DNA of 64,000 nt from Mycolicibacterium thermoresistibile (GTDB taxonomy: Bacteria; Actinomycetota; Actinomycetes; Mycobacteriales; Mycobacteriaceae): NCBI RefSeq assembly GCF_900187065.1, contig NZ_LT906483.1, forward strand, positions 1,674,001 through 1,738,000, in the 5' to 3' direction. Numbering within the stretch: position 1 is the stretch's first letter; the number at the start of each line of letters is the position of its first letter. Below are positions 53,779-62,676 of the stretch, piece by piece. The notes below the pieces were generated by a model, which saw only the letters and a program-made list of their open reading frames with translations, did not search any database and was not told where the DNA came from. A program made the translations under genes and the position numbers.

Positions 53779-54872
53779 AGGCGCTACACCTCCGGGGCCG
53801 GGGGCTGCCGCACGAGCAGCCGGTGGAGTGGTGGATCGTCGACGGCCGGCTGTCGGCCGAACCGGTCGCCGGGGCCGAGACCATCTTCGGCAGGCACGGT
53901 TATGACGGCTGGATCCTGCCGGGCCTGGTCGACGCGCACTGCCACGTCGGCATCGGACCGGGCGGCGCCGTCGAGTTCGACGAGGCGATCGCCCAGGCCG
54001 AGACCGAACGCGACGTCGGGGCGCTGCTGCTGCGGGACTGCGGTTCCCCGGTGGACACCCGCAGCCTCGACGAGCGCGACGATCTGCCGCGCATCATCCG
54101 CGCCGGCCGGCACCTGGCCCGGCCGAAGCGCTACCTGCCCGGTCTGCCGATCGACATCGAAGACGAATCCCAGCTTCCCGAATACGTCGCGCAGCAAGCC
54201 CGCTGGGGTGACGGGTGGGTGAAACTGGTCGGCGACTGGATCGACCGAAGCATCGGCGACCTGGCCCCGCTGTGGTCCGACGAGGTGCTCAAGGAGGCCG
54301 TCGACGCCGCGCACGCCCACGGTGCCCGGGTGACCGCCCACGTCTTCGGCGAGGACGCGCTGCCCGGGCTGATCAAGGCGGGCATCGACTGCATCGAACA
54401 CGGCACCGGGCTCACCGACGACACCATCGAGTTGATGGTGGAGCACGGCACCGCGCTGGTGCCGACGCTGATCAACGTGGAGAACTTCCCGTCGATCGCC
54501 GACCGCGCCGTGCGGTACCCCACCTACGCCGCGCACATGCGCGACCTTCACGAACGCAGCTACGCCCAGGTGTCGGCCGCCCGGGAGGCCGGTGTGCCGG
54601 TGTACGCCGGCACCGACGCCGGCGGGATGATCGCGCACGGCCGCATCGCCGACGAGGTGGAGGCGCTCAAACGGATCGGGATGAGCTCCACCGAGGCGCT
54701 GGGCGCCGCCTCCTGGAACGCCCGGTCCTGGCTGGGGCGGCCCGGGCTGGAACACGGCGCCCCGGCCGACCTGATCTGCTACGACGAGGATCCGCGGCTG
54801 GGTCCCGAGGTGCTCACCCGGCCCAGCCGGGTGATCCTGCGCGGCAGGGTTTTCCAGCGACCTCGCCGGTGA
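53775..54872 (+). CDS. Metal-dependent amidohydrolase
   Basis: A 365-residue amidohydrolase-superfamily protein. Metal ligands are visible in order: HxH in DAHCHVG (His55, His57), a Lys in GWVKLVGDW that may be carboxylated, His in VTAHVFGED, His in IEHGTGLTD, and Asp in AGTDAGGM. The imidazolonepropionase/prolidase-like subgroup fits best, but the substrate cannot be told. It overlaps ffh by 4 bases (GTGA), so it is co-translated with it, as in M. tuberculosis. Confidence 0.88.
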   Translation: MKALHLRGRGLPHEQPVEWWIVDGRLSAEPVAGAETIFGRHGYDGWILPGLVDAHCHVGIGPGGAVEFDEAIAQAETERDVGALLLRDCGSPVDTRSLDERDDLPRIIRAGRHLARPKRYLPGLPIDIEDESQLPEYVAQQARWGDGWVKLVGDWIDRSIGDLAPLWSDEVLKEAVDAAHAHGARVTAHVFGEDALPGLIKAGIDCIEHGTGLTDDTIELMVEHGTALVPTLINVENFPSIADRAVRYPTYAAHMRDLHERSYAQVSAAREAGVPVYAGTDAGGMIAHGRIADEVEALKRIGMSSTEALGAASWNARSWLGRPGLEHGAPADLICYDEDPRLGPEVLTRPSRVILRGRVFQRPRR

Positions 54873-54877
54873 GGAGC

Positions 54878-55777
54878 TCAGCGGTACTGGCTGAAGCCCC
54901 AGTTGAACAGGTCCACCGCCTGATCCCAGTAGGTGCGGCCGGGTTGGTCCATCCCGCCCATCTGCACGATCACCAGCCGCCGCCCATTGCGTTGTGCGGC
55001 GCCGACATACGTCTTGCGGGCGATCTTGGTGTACCCGGTCTTGCCGCCGATGGTGCCGGGATAGCGCTTCAGCAACTCGTTCTGGTTGACGATCTGACGA
55101 AATCCGTTGTCGGACGGGAACATCGTCCACGGCTGGCTGATGATGTTGACGAACGCCGGATAGCGCAACGCGGTCCGGAAGATCAACGCCAGATCATGGG
55201 GGGTGGTGACCATGTCCACCCCCGGAACGTCCAGACCCGATGGGCTGGTGACCCGGGTGTTGCGTGCGCCGATCTGATACGCCTTGGCGTTCATCTTCGC
55301 GACCGTGACCTGACGGCCACCCAGCATGTCGGCCAGCGTGTTCGCGGCGTCGTTGCCGGAGATCAGCAGCACGGCGTCGAGCAGCTGACGCGTCGAATAC
55401 ACCCGTCCGGGCCGGATCCCGGCGCACGAGCAGACCTCGTCGGCGGCGGCCGCGCCGGCCCGCACCGTCGCGTTGAGCGGCAGCTGGTCCAGCGCCACGA
55501 TCGCCAGCAGCACCTTGATCGTGCTGGCCGGCGCGCGGTGCACATGCGGCTCCCGCGCCGCCAGCACCTGTCCGGTGTCCAGGTCGGCGAGCAGCCACGC
55601 CGGCGCGGGACCGTCCGGAACGCTCATCGCACGGACCGGCTCCGGCTGCGCGGATGACTCCGGGGCGGCGATTCCCGACACGCTCAGGGCGATCGCGAAC
55701 AACGTTGCCAGCAGGGCATTCCGGGACGGACGGGATCGCAGGCGGGGCCGCCTCGGCCGGTCGGTGGTGGCGCGCAC
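54878..55777 (-). CDS. D-alanyl-D-alanine carboxypeptidase, DacB2-like (paralogue 1)
   Basis: A 299-residue exported penicillin-binding protein of the class C low-molecular-mass (S11 peptidase) type. After a signal peptide (~20-43) come the three active-site motifs: SxxK as Ser85-Lys88 in PASTIKVL, SxN as Ser140-Asn142 in LISGNDAAN, and KTG at 246-248 in GGKTGYTKIA. It removes the terminal D-Ala of cell-wall pentapeptides. A CxC pair (EVCSCAG, 116/118) shared with the next gene suggests a disulfide. Convergent with the amidohydrolase gene. Confidence 0.93.
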   Translation of the reverse strand: MRATTDRPRRPRLRSRPSRNALLATLFAIALSVSGIAAPESSAQPEPVRAMSVPDGPAPAWLLADLDTGQVLAAREPHVHRAPASTIKVLLAIVALDQLPLNATVRAGAAAADEVCSCAGIRPGRVYSTRQLLDAVLLISGNDAANTLADMLGGRQVTVAKMNAKAYQIGARNTRVTSPSGLDVPGVDMVTTPHDLALIFRTALRYPAFVNIISQPWTMFPSDNGFRQIVNQNELLKRYPGTIGGKTGYTKIARKTYVGAAQRNGRRLVIVQMGGMDQPGRTYWDQAVDLFNWGFSQYR

Positions 55778-55879
55778 GGGCGCTGAGCCTATCGGCTGAA
55801 CTGCTCGGTGAGGACGCGGGTGCGCAGCGAACCGGTATCGAAAATATTGCGAAACAGCAACTTTGGCGTGTTGAGCTGG

Positions 55880-56776
55880 TCAGAGCACGCCGATGGCGGT
55901 GCCGGTGTCCTGGCTGAAGCCCCAGTCCAGCAGCGCCGTCGCCTGATCCCAGTAGGTCGGGCCGCCGTCGGCGACCAACCCGTACATCAGCGCGACCACC
56001 AGCCGCCGACCGTCCCGCTGCGCGGCGCCGACATAGGTTTTGCGGGCGATGTCGGTGTAGCCGGTCTTACCGCCCAGTGCGCCCGGATAGCGCTGCAGCA
56101 GCTCGTTCTGATTGACCAGCACCATCTCCCCGCGCCGGGCGGGGAACACCGCCGAGGGCATCGCGGTGATCTCGGCGAACACCGGATGGTTCAGCGCCGC
56201 CCGGAAGATCACCGCCAGATCGTGCGGCGTGGACCAGAACGGCACCCCCGGAACGTCCAGGCCCGACGTCGAGGCGACGGTGGTGCCGTGCGCACCGAGC
56301 CGGCCCGCCAGCGCGTTCATCTTCGCGACCGCCGCCTGCTCCCCGCCGAGCATGCGGGCCAGGGTGTTGGCCGCGTCGTTGCCCGACGCCAGCAACAACC
56401 CCTCCAGCAACTGCCGGGTGGTGTAGGTGTGTCCCGGCGCTACCCCGGCGCAGTTGCAGATGACCTCGGTGTCCTCGTCGGTGGCGACGATCGTGGCGTC
56501 CAACGGCACCTCGTCGAGCACCACCTGCGCGAGCAGGGTCTTGATGGTGCTGGCCGGTGCGTAGCGGGTGTTCTCGTTGCGTCCGGCGAGCACCTCGCCG
56601 GTGTCCAGGTCGGCGACGATCCAGGCCTGAGCCGGACCCGTCGGGGCCGGCACCGAACCCACCGGGCGGATCTCCGGGTCGGCCCAGGCAACCGGGTCGG
56701 TCACCGGGGCGCCCGGCGCGACGACGCTCAGCACCGCGATCAGCAGCAGCGCGAACGCGCCGGCGAATCTGCCCAT
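55880..56776 (-). CDS. D-alanyl-D-alanine carboxypeptidase, DacB2-like (paralogue 2)
   Basis: A 298-residue tandem paralogue of the previous gene with the same layout: signal peptide (~4-24), SxxK at Ser76-Lys79, SGN at 131-133, KTG at 237-239 (GGKTGYTDIA), and the shared CxC (VICNCAG). The two proteins agree throughout the catalytic domain (e.g. both have RKTYVGAAQR and TYWDQA), so a local duplication is likely. ATG 56776 (MGRFAGAFALLL) begins a normal signal peptide; the open frame to 57229 runs into the divergent SnoaL-like gene and is not used. 102 bases separate the two carboxypeptidase genes. Confidence 0.92.
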   Translation of the reverse strand: MGRFAGAFALLLIAVLSVVAPGAPVTDPVAWADPEIRPVGSVPAPTGPAQAWIVADLDTGEVLAGRNENTRYAPASTIKTLLAQVVLDEVPLDATIVATDEDTEVICNCAGVAPGHTYTTRQLLEGLLLASGNDAANTLARMLGGEQAAVAKMNALAGRLGAHGTTVASTSGLDVPGVPFWSTPHDLAVIFRAALNHPVFAEITAMPSAVFPARRGEMVLVNQNELLQRYPGALGGKTGYTDIARKTYVGAAQRDGRRLVVALMYGLVADGGPTYWDQATALLDWGFSQDTGTAIGVL

Positions 56777-56908
56777 GACCGGACAGCCTAAACGCCCGGC
56801 CGGGAACATCCCAGGGGCAAAGTTGTGGAGGCCGGCCGACCGGTGCCGGCCCGTCGACACGACGGCTCGATACGGCGGCGCGGGCGGCCAGGGTGTTGAA
56901 TCGGAACC

Positions 56909-57334
56909 GTGTTGAGCCTTGCCGAGATCTCGGACCGACTGGAAATCCAACAGCTGCTCGTCGACTACTCGACGGCGATCGATCGACGCCGCTTCGACGA
57001 TCTCGACCGGGTGTTCACCGAGGACGCCTATATCGACTACCGCGCGATGGGCGGCATCGACGGGCACTATCCGCAGGTCAAGGCGTGGCTCAAAGAGGTG
57101 CTGCCGAATTTCCCCGCTTACGCCCATCTGGTCGGCAACTTCGACATCTCCCTTGACGGGGACCGAGCGTCGTCCCGCACGCTGTGTCTGAACCCCATGG
57201 CGCTCACCGGCGACGGTGATGAACGGCAACTGCTGTTCTGCGGCCTGTGGTACGACGACGAGTTCCGTCGTACCCCCGAGGGCTGGCGGATCACCCGCCG
57301 GGTGGAGACCAAGTGCTTCGACAAGGTTCTGTAG
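56909..57334 (+). CDS. SnoaL/NTF2-like protein
   Basis: A 141-residue protein of the nuclear-transport-factor-2-like (SnoaL) fold. The opening EISDRLEIQQLLVDYSTAIDRRRFDDLDRVFTEDAYIDY is typical of small cytosolic members. Such proteins bind or transform small hydrophobic molecules, but the ligand here is unknown. GTG 56909 is followed at once by TTG; no clear ribosome-binding site is seen. mgtE starts 7 bases after the stop. Confidence 0.85.
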   Translation: MLSLAEISDRLEIQQLLVDYSTAIDRRRFDDLDRVFTEDAYIDYRAMGGIDGHYPQVKAWLKEVLPNFPAYAHLVGNFDISLDGDRASSRTLCLNPMALTGDGDERQLLFCGLWYDDEFRRTPEGWRITRRVETKCFDKVL

Positions 57335-57340
57335 GTAGCG

Positions 57341-58699
57341 ATGACTGACAGCCGCACCTCATCGATCGAGACCGAGGACCGGGAGATCCTGCGGGCGCTC
57401 GATGACCTGGACCTGCCCGCATTGACCGCCGCCGCCCAGCGGCTGTCGACGGCACAGATCGTCGCCATCCTGGAGCGGCTGGACCGAAAACAGCAGGCGG
57501 TGCTGTACCGGGTGCTGCCCAAGGGGCTGGCGCTGGAGGTGTTCGAGAACCTCGATCCCAGCCTGCAGGGCGACCTGGTCGGCGGGCTGAAGGACGACGC
57601 GGTCGCCGCGCTGTTCGCGCAGCTGAACCCCGACGACCGGGTGGAGTTGCTCGACGAGCTGCCGGCCAGCGTGGCCCGCCGGCTGTTGCAGGGGCTCCCG
57701 CTGCGCGAACGGGAGATGACCGCCGACATCCTGGGCTATCCGCAGGGGTCGATCGGTCGGCGGATGAGCCCGGAGTTCGTGTCTGTCCGCCCGGAGCTGA
57801 CCCAGCAGCAGGCGCTCGAACGGGTCGCCGCGCATCTCGACGACGCCGAGACCGTGTACACGCTGCCGGTCACCGACAACCAGCGGGTGCTGGTCGGCGT
57901 GGTGAGTCTGCGGGAGCTGCTGAACGCCGCGCCGGACGCCACCGTCGCCGAGTTGATGAAACCCGCGCACTGGGTGCGGGCGACCGAGGCCGCGGAGCTC
58001 GCCGCCCGCCGGTGTGCCGACCTGAAGCTACTGGCGCTTCCGGTCGTCGACAACGAGACCCGCCTGGTCGGCATCCTCACCGTCGACGACGCGCTGCGCA
58101 TCCTGGAGAGCGCCGAATCCGAGGACCAGGCCCGTATCGGTGGCGCCGAACCGCTGCGCCGGCCGTACCTGACCACCCCGGTCAGTGGCCTGGTGCGGTC
58201 CCGGGTGGTGTGGCTGCTGGTGCTGGCGGTCGGTGCGACGCTGACCGTCCAGGTGCTGGAGGTGTTCGAGGCCACCCTCAGCGAGGTGGTGACGCTGGCG
58301 CTGTTCGTTCCGCTGTTGATCGGCACGGGCGGCAACACCGGCAATCAGGCGGCGACCACGGTGACCCGCGCGCTGGCCCTCGGCGACGTCCGGCCTCGCG
58401 ATCTGTTCAGGGTGCTGCTGCGGGAGTTCAAGGTGGGTCTGGCGCTCGGCCTGATTCTCGGTGCGCTGGCGTTTCTGGTGACCAGCCTGGTGTACGACCG
58501 CGAGATCGGGACCGTGATCGGGTTGACCTTCGTCAGCGTGTGCACCATGGCCGCGACCGTGGGCGGGGCGATGCCGCTGCTGGCCAGTGCGGTGCGGGCG
58601 GACCCGGCGGTGTTCTCCAATCCGTTCATCTCGACGTTCGTGGACGCGACCGGACTGCTGATCTACTTCGCGATCGCGAGGGCGGTGCTGGGCATCTGA
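57341..58699 (+). CDS. mgtE: Magnesium transporter MgtE
   Basis: MgtE (452 residues) is a Mg2+ channel gated by cytoplasmic Mg2+. The N-terminal superhelical domain (~15-135, with repeated LxPxDR/ELLDELP-type helices), two CBS domains (~140-255) and five transmembrane helices (~285-452, with LLIGTGGNTGNQAATTVTRALALGD forming the pore-lining signature) are all present. ATG 57341 lies behind a weak GGTAG. It is read with the SnoaL-like gene 7 bases upstream. Confidence 0.95.
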   Translation: MTDSRTSSIETEDREILRALDDLDLPALTAAAQRLSTAQIVAILERLDRKQQAVLYRVLPKGLALEVFENLDPSLQGDLVGGLKDDAVAALFAQLNPDDRVELLDELPASVARRLLQGLPLREREMTADILGYPQGSIGRRMSPEFVSVRPELTQQQALERVAAHLDDAETVYTLPVTDNQRVLVGVVSLRELLNAAPDATVAELMKPAHWVRATEAAELAARRCADLKLLALPVVDNETRLVGILTVDDALRILESAESEDQARIGGAEPLRRPYLTTPVSGLVRSRVVWLLVLAVGATLTVQVLEVFEATLSEVVTLALFVPLLIGTGGNTGNQAATTVTRALALGDVRPRDLFRVLLREFKVGLALGLILGALAFLVTSLVYDREIGTVIGLTFVSVCTMAATVGGAMPLLASAVRADPAVFSNPFISTFVDATGLLIYFAIARAVLGI

Positions 58700-58717
58700 C
58701 CGGGGCCGGGAGCTTGC

Positions 58718-58752
58718 ACGATTTCACTGGTGCGGGCCGGTTCTGGCACAAT
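58718..58752 (+). promoter_or_regulatory. rpsP promoter, near-copy of the rplS promoter
   Basis: ACGATTTCACTG and TCTGGCACAAT are separated by 12 bases. The same two blocks with the same spacing occur before rplS (62085-62119), with one mismatch in 23 block positions. CACAAT is the probable -10 and TTCACT the -35 region. The start codon is 158 bases downstream, leaving a leader of roughly 150 bases. Confidence 0.7.
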
Positions 58753-58910
58753 GGTCGGCTGTCTGCCACGCGACCCGCTCTGAGCGATCCGCCTCGGGCT
58801 CCTCGCTGGGCGCTTGCGCGGCGGTCACACACGTAAGGCAAAACCGGATGCAGGCAACCGGCCCGCATCGCTGAATTGCAGCGTGGCAATCACAGGAGAA
58901 GGCGTCACAC

Positions 58911-59498
58911 ATGGCTGTCAAGATCAAGCTCACGCGGCTCGGCAAGATCCGCAATCCTCAGTACCGCATTGCCGTTGCCGACGCGCGGACCCGTCGCGAC
59001 GGCCGCGCGATCGAGATCATCGGCCGTTACCACCCCAAGGAAGAGCCCAGCCTCATCGAGGTGAACTCGGAGCGGGTGCAGTACTGGCTCAGCGTCGGCG
59101 CCCAACCCACCGAACCGGTCCTGGCGCTGCTGAAGCTCACCGGTGACTGGCAGAAGTTCAAGGGCCTGCCGGGCGCGGAGGGCTCGCTGAAGGTCAAGGA
59201 GCCCAAGCCCAGCAAGCTGGAGCTGTTCAACCAGGCCCTGGCCGAGGCCGAGGGTGCGCCGAGCACCGAGGCGGCCCAGCCCAAGAAGAAGAAGGCGTCG
59301 GCGAAGAAGGCCGACGACAAGGCCGGCGACAAGGCTGAAGCGAAGGCCGAGAAGAAGGCCGACGAGAAGGCTGAGAAGAAGGCCGACGAGAAGGCTGAGA
59401 AGAAGGCCGGCGAGAAGGCTGAGAAGAAGGCCGGCGAGAAGGCCGGCGAGAAGGCCGAGGCTGCGGCCGAAGGGTCCGACGCCGCCAAGGAAAGCTGA
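58911..59498 (+). CDS. rpsP: 30S ribosomal protein S16, with long Lys/Ala-rich C-terminal extension
   Basis: Residues 1-~85 are standard S16 ([27 protein letters not shown]). A further ~110 residues follow, ending in repeats of the [14 protein letters not shown] type that probably form a charged helix on the ribosome surface. Mycobacterial S16 is longer than the ~82-residue E. coli protein, but this tail is repetitive and variable. AGGAG precedes ATG 58911. It is first in the rpsP-khpA-rimM-trmD operon, a classic ribosome/tRNA maturation cluster. Confidence 0.97.
   Translation: MAVKIKLTRLGKIRNPQYRIAVADARTRRDGRAIEIIGRYHPKEEPSLIEVNSERVQYWLSVGAQPTEPVLALLKLTGDWQKFKGLPGAEGSLKVKEPKPSKLELFNQALAEAEGAPSTEAAQPKKKKASAKKADDKAGDKAEAKAEKKADEKAEKKADEKAEKKAGEKAEKKAGEKAGEKAEAAAEGSDAAKES
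59341..59460 (+). repeat. Tandem repeats encoding the S16 tail
   Basis: A 24-base unit of the type AAGGCTGAGAAGAAGGCC plus GACGAG or GGCGAG is repeated about four times, preceded and followed by partial units. Copy number could change by slippage, altering tail length without changing frame. Confidence 0.8.
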
Positions 59499-59506
59499 GC
59501 GGCACC

Positions 59507-59749
59507 GTGAGCTCAGTCGTCGTCGACGCCGTCGAGCACCTGGTCCGCGGCATCGTGGACAACCCCGACGATGTGCGGGTCGACATGGTCACCAGCAGGC
59601 GGGGCCGCACCGTCGAGGTGCATGTGCACCCCGATGATCTCGGCAAGGTGATCGGACGCGGCGGGCGCACCGCCACCGCGCTGCGCACCCTGGTGGCCGG
59701 GATCGGCGGGCGGGGCATCCGCGTCGACGTGGTGGACACCGACCAATAG
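59507..59749 (+). CDS. khpA: KH-domain RNA-binding protein KhpA
   Basis: An 80-residue protein made of a single KH domain with the RNA-binding GxxG loop in [16 protein letters not shown]. KhpA-type proteins bind RNA and are conserved between rpsP and rimM in Gram-positive bacteria. GTG 59507 lies 8 bases after the rpsP stop. Confidence 0.95.
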   Translation: MSSVVVDAVEHLVRGIVDNPDDVRVDMVTSRRGRTVEVHVHPDDLGKVIGRGGRTATALRTLVAGIGGRGIRVDVVDTDQ

Positions 59750-59759
59750 CCGGCCACCC

Positions 59760-60281
59760 ATGGACCTGGTAGTCGGGCGGGTCGTCAAGGCACACGGCAT
59801 CACCGGCGAGGTCGTCGTGGAGGTCCGTACCGACGACCCCGACAGCCGGTTCGCGCCCGGCGTCAGGCTGCGCGGCAGACCCGGCCGGGGCGACGGTCCG
59901 GAACGGGAGTTCGTCGTCGAGTCGTCCCGGCCACACAGCGGCCGTCTCCTGGTCCGGTTGGCCGGCATCGAGGACCGCACCGCGGCCGAGGCGCTGCGCG
60001 GCATCCTGTTCGTCATCGACTCGGCTGACCTGCCCCCGATCGAGGATCCCGACGAGTTCTACGACCATCAGCTCGAGGGTCTGCGGGTACGCACCGTCGA
60101 CGGCCGAGAGGTGGGCACGGTGTCCGAGGTGCTGCACACCGCCGCCGGGGAGCTGCTCGCGGTCCGCGCCGGTGAGCGCGAGGTGCTGGTGCCGTTCGTC
60201 CGGGAGATCGTGCCGACGGTGTCGTTGAAGGAGCGGACCATCGAGATCGATCCGCCCGACGGTCTGCTGGAACTGGGCTGA
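59760..60281 (+). CDS. rimM: 16S rRNA processing protein RimM
   Basis: RimM (173 residues) assists maturation of the 30S head. The N-terminal RimM domain ([21 protein letters not shown]) and the C-terminal PRC-barrel ([12 protein letters not shown]...[11 protein letters not shown]) are both seen. ATG 59760 is 10 bases after khpA; trmD follows after 6 bases. Confidence 0.96.
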   Translation: MDLVVGRVVKAHGITGEVVVEVRTDDPDSRFAPGVRLRGRPGRGDGPEREFVVESSRPHSGRLLVRLAGIEDRTAAEALRGILFVIDSADLPPIEDPDEFYDHQLEGLRVRTVDGREVGTVSEVLHTAAGELLAVRAGEREVLVPFVREIVPTVSLKERTIEIDPPDGLLELG

Positions 60282-60287
60282 GCGACC

Positions 60288-61004
60288 GTGCGGATCGACG
60301 TCATCACGATCTTCCCCCGGTATCTGGATCCGCTGCGGGAGTCGTTGCCGGGCAAGGCGATCGAGGCCGGGATCGTTGACCTTCGGGTGCACGATCTGCG
60401 CCGCTGGACCCACGATGTGCACCGCTCCGTCGATGACACCCCGTACGGCGGCGGGCCGGGCATGGTGATGACCGCGCCGGTGTGGGGGGAGGCGCTCGAC
60501 GAGATCTGCACCGAGCAGACCCTGCTGGTGGTGCCCACGCCCGCGGGCCGGCTGTTCACCCAGAACGTCGCCCAGCGCTGGGCCGGCGAATCCCATCTGG
60601 TGTTCGCGTGCGGCCGCTACGAGGGCATCGACCAACGGGTGATCGACGATGCGGCACGGCGGATGCGGGTCGAGGAGGTCTCGATCGGTGACTACGTGCT
60701 GGCCGGTGGCGAGGCGGCGGCGCTGGTGATGATCGAGGCGGTGGTCCGGCTGCTGCCCGGCGTGATGGGCAATCCCGCATCGCATCAAGAGGATTCGCAC
60801 TCCGGCCGGTACCGGGGGCTGCTGGAGGGGCCCAGCTACACCCGGCCACCGAGTTGGCGGGGCCTGGACGTGCCCGAGGTGCTGCTGTCCGGGAACCACG
60901 CCAAGATCGCCGCCTGGCGGCGTGAGCAGGCGCTGAAACGCACCCGCGAACGCCGCCCCGACCTGCTGGACTCCGAGGGCGACCCGCCCGGCGAGCAGGC
61001 ATGA
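60288..61004 (+). CDS. trmD: tRNA (guanine37-N1)-methyltransferase TrmD
   Basis: TrmD (238 residues) methylates G37 of tRNAs and prevents frameshifting. The SPOUT trefoil knot shows in the segments [16 protein letters not shown] and [47 protein letters not shown] is the conserved N-terminal loop. GTG 60288. It ends the operon and is convergent with the LppW-like lipoprotein gene. Confidence 0.97.
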   Translation: MRIDVITIFPRYLDPLRESLPGKAIEAGIVDLRVHDLRRWTHDVHRSVDDTPYGGGPGMVMTAPVWGEALDEICTEQTLLVVPTPAGRLFTQNVAQRWAGESHLVFACGRYEGIDQRVIDDAARRMRVEEVSIGDYVLAGGEAAALVMIEAVVRLLPGVMGNPASHQEDSHSGRYRGLLEGPSYTRPPSWRGLDVPEVLLSGNHAKIAAWRREQALKRTRERRPDLLDSEGDPPGEQA

Positions 61005-61055
61005 ACTCGCACCCATCCGTCCGGAGACAGGCGGTTCCGCGACGACTCGCGGGGA

Positions 61056-61970
61056 TCAGATCCGGCCGGCCGGGAACATCGTCCGGACGGCCTCGGTGAC
61101 GGTGTCGCGGGCGGTGGCGTCGTCGGCGGCCTGCATCGAGCTGATCGCCATCACGAACCGCTGATCGGCCCCGATCGCCCCGCTGGACACGTGCAACCAC
61201 TGCGAGCCGATGCAGCACATCCAGCCCTGCTTGACCGCCACCGGCTCGTGGGGCAGGCCGTCGGGGATGCCGAACCGCTGCGGATAGCCGTCCAGCCCGG
61301 TGGGGGTGGCCGCGGCCATGTTCGACAGGATGATGTCGGCCCGGTCCGCGGGCAGCCCGCCGGCGCCGCTGAGCAGCAGATCGTAGTAGCGCACCAGATC
61401 CGCGGTGGTGCTGACGGTGTTCCACCACCGGCCGTTGCCGGGCGGGCCGGTGTGGGGCAGACCGTACCGGTCGGCCACCCGCTCGACGATCGCGCTGCCG
61501 CCACCGCGCCCCCACAGGATCTCGGCGGCACCGTCATCCGACGCCCGGAGCATGTCCTCGATCATCTTCAGATCGGCGGGGGACGGGTTCTTCTCGCGTT
61601 GCAGCAGATCGTCGGCGATGAACACCTTCACCACCGAGGCGATCGCGATGGTGGACGCGTCGCCGTTGGAGATCGTCTGACCGGTGCGCCGGTCCAGCAG
61701 GTGCATGCTGATCGTGGCGCCGGCCCGCGCGGCGCTGTCGGTGGCCCGCCGGACGCGCTCGGCAAGGTCCCCGGGGAACTCCGACAGCGGTGTGCGGCCG
61801 TCCCGCGGATCGGTGACGGTCAGCGCCGGCGCCTCCGGCGGCACCGGCGGGGTGCCGTACACCTTGGGCTCGCAGCCGGTCAACAGCGGCGCCGTCAGCA
61901 CCAGGACGGCGAAGCACGCACCCTTGCGGGACGACCCCCGCGGGGACGTTGTGGACGACCGCCGTCGCAT
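61056..61970 (-). CDS. LppW-like lipoprotein with serine beta-lactamase/transpeptidase-like fold
   Basis: A 304-residue lipoprotein: basic N-terminus, hydrophobic segment and lipobox PLLTGC (Cys33). The mature domain resembles class A beta-lactamases: an SxxK at Ser112-Lys115 (IASVVKVF), SDDGAAE at the place of the SDN loop, and a VKQGW where KTG would be, so the third motif is not canonical. Activity is uncertain; a cell-wall binding or carboxypeptidase-like role is possible. ATG 61970 follows AGGAGG on the minus strand; the longer frame to 62009 includes that site and is rejected. Position between trmD and rplS matches M. tuberculosis lppW. Confidence 0.85.
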   Translation of the reverse strand: MRRRSSTTSPRGSSRKGACFAVLVLTAPLLTGCEPKVYGTPPVPPEAPALTVTDPRDGRTPLSEFPGDLAERVRRATDSAARAGATISMHLLDRRTGQTISNGDASTIAIASVVKVFIADDLLQREKNPSPADLKMIEDMLRASDDGAAEILWGRGGGSAIVERVADRYGLPHTGPPGNGRWWNTVSTTADLVRYYDLLLSGAGGLPADRADIILSNMAAATPTGLDGYPQRFGIPDGLPHEPVAVKQGWMCCIGSQWLHVSSGAIGADQRFVMAISSMQAADDATARDTVTEAVRTMFPAGRI

Positions 61971-62084
61971 GCCCCTCCTGCTACCCCCTGCTACCCCTGA
62001 TGCCGCCATCCTCGGCCCGTGCGGGCCCTATTGTTATACCCGCATCGTCGCTGGTGAGACGCCCCAGGAGGGTGTTCGCGGACG

Positions 62085-62119
62085 ACGATTTCGCTGCCCG
62101 CGGGCCCGTCTGGCACAAT
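62085..62119 (+). promoter_or_regulatory. rplS promoter, near-copy of the rpsP promoter
   Basis: ACGATTTCGCTG, 12 bases, then TCTGGCACAAT, as before rpsP (58718-58752). The rplS start codon is 139 bases further on, so a leader of about 130 bases is expected. Confidence 0.7.
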
Positions 62120-62258
62120 TGGGCAGTTGTCTGTGTGCGGCAGAATTCCCCGCCCACGGCCGGATAACCCCGAACGCCCGAAAACGCCAGGCTCGGTCGG
62201 CGCGCCACGCGGCGCAGCCGGACACCGCAGCCGCGAAACGAACAAGGAAGTGCCACCG

Positions 62259-62600
62259 ATGAACACGCTCGACTTCGTCGATCAGGCGTCGCTGCGCGAC
62301 GACATCCCGGACTTCGGCGCCGGCGACACGGTCAACGTGCACGTCAAGGTCATCGAGGGCACCAAGGAACGCATCCAGGTGTTCAAGGGTGTGGTCCTCC
62401 GCCGGCAGGGCGGCGGAGTCCGCGAGACCTTCACCGTGCGCAAGGAGAGCTACGGCGTCGGCGTCGAGCGCACCTTCCCGGTGCACTCGCCCAACGTCGC
62501 CAAGATCGAGGTCGTCACCCGCGGTGACGTCCGTCGCGCCAAGCTGTACTACCTGCGCGATCTGCGTGGCAAGAAGGCCAAGATCAAGGAGAAGCGCTGA
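62259..62600 (+). CDS. rplS: 50S ribosomal protein L19
   Basis: L19 (113 residues, [19 protein letters not shown]...[22 protein letters not shown]...[20 protein letters not shown]) lies at the subunit interface. ATG 62259 has AAGGAAG 8 bases upstream. The open frame back to 62127 lies in the leader and shows no L19 sequence. Confidence 0.98.
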   Translation: MNTLDFVDQASLRDDIPDFGAGDTVNVHVKVIEGTKERIQVFKGVVLRRQGGGVRETFTVRKESYGVGVERTFPVHSPNVAKIEVVTRGDVRRAKLYYLRDLRGKKAKIKEKR

Positions 62601-62664
62601 GGGCTCTCCACCGTGCGGTGCGCGCGTCGACGTGTGCACCGCGGTGGAAGAGATCACCGCTGGC

Positions 62665-62670
62665 TACGCT
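62665..62670 (+). promoter_or_regulatory. -10 element (TACGCT) for leaderless lepB
   Basis: TACGCT ends 6 bases before GTG 62677, supporting this start and a leaderless lepB mRNA in addition to read-through from rplS. Confidence 0.6.
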
Positions 62671-62676
62671 GATCCC

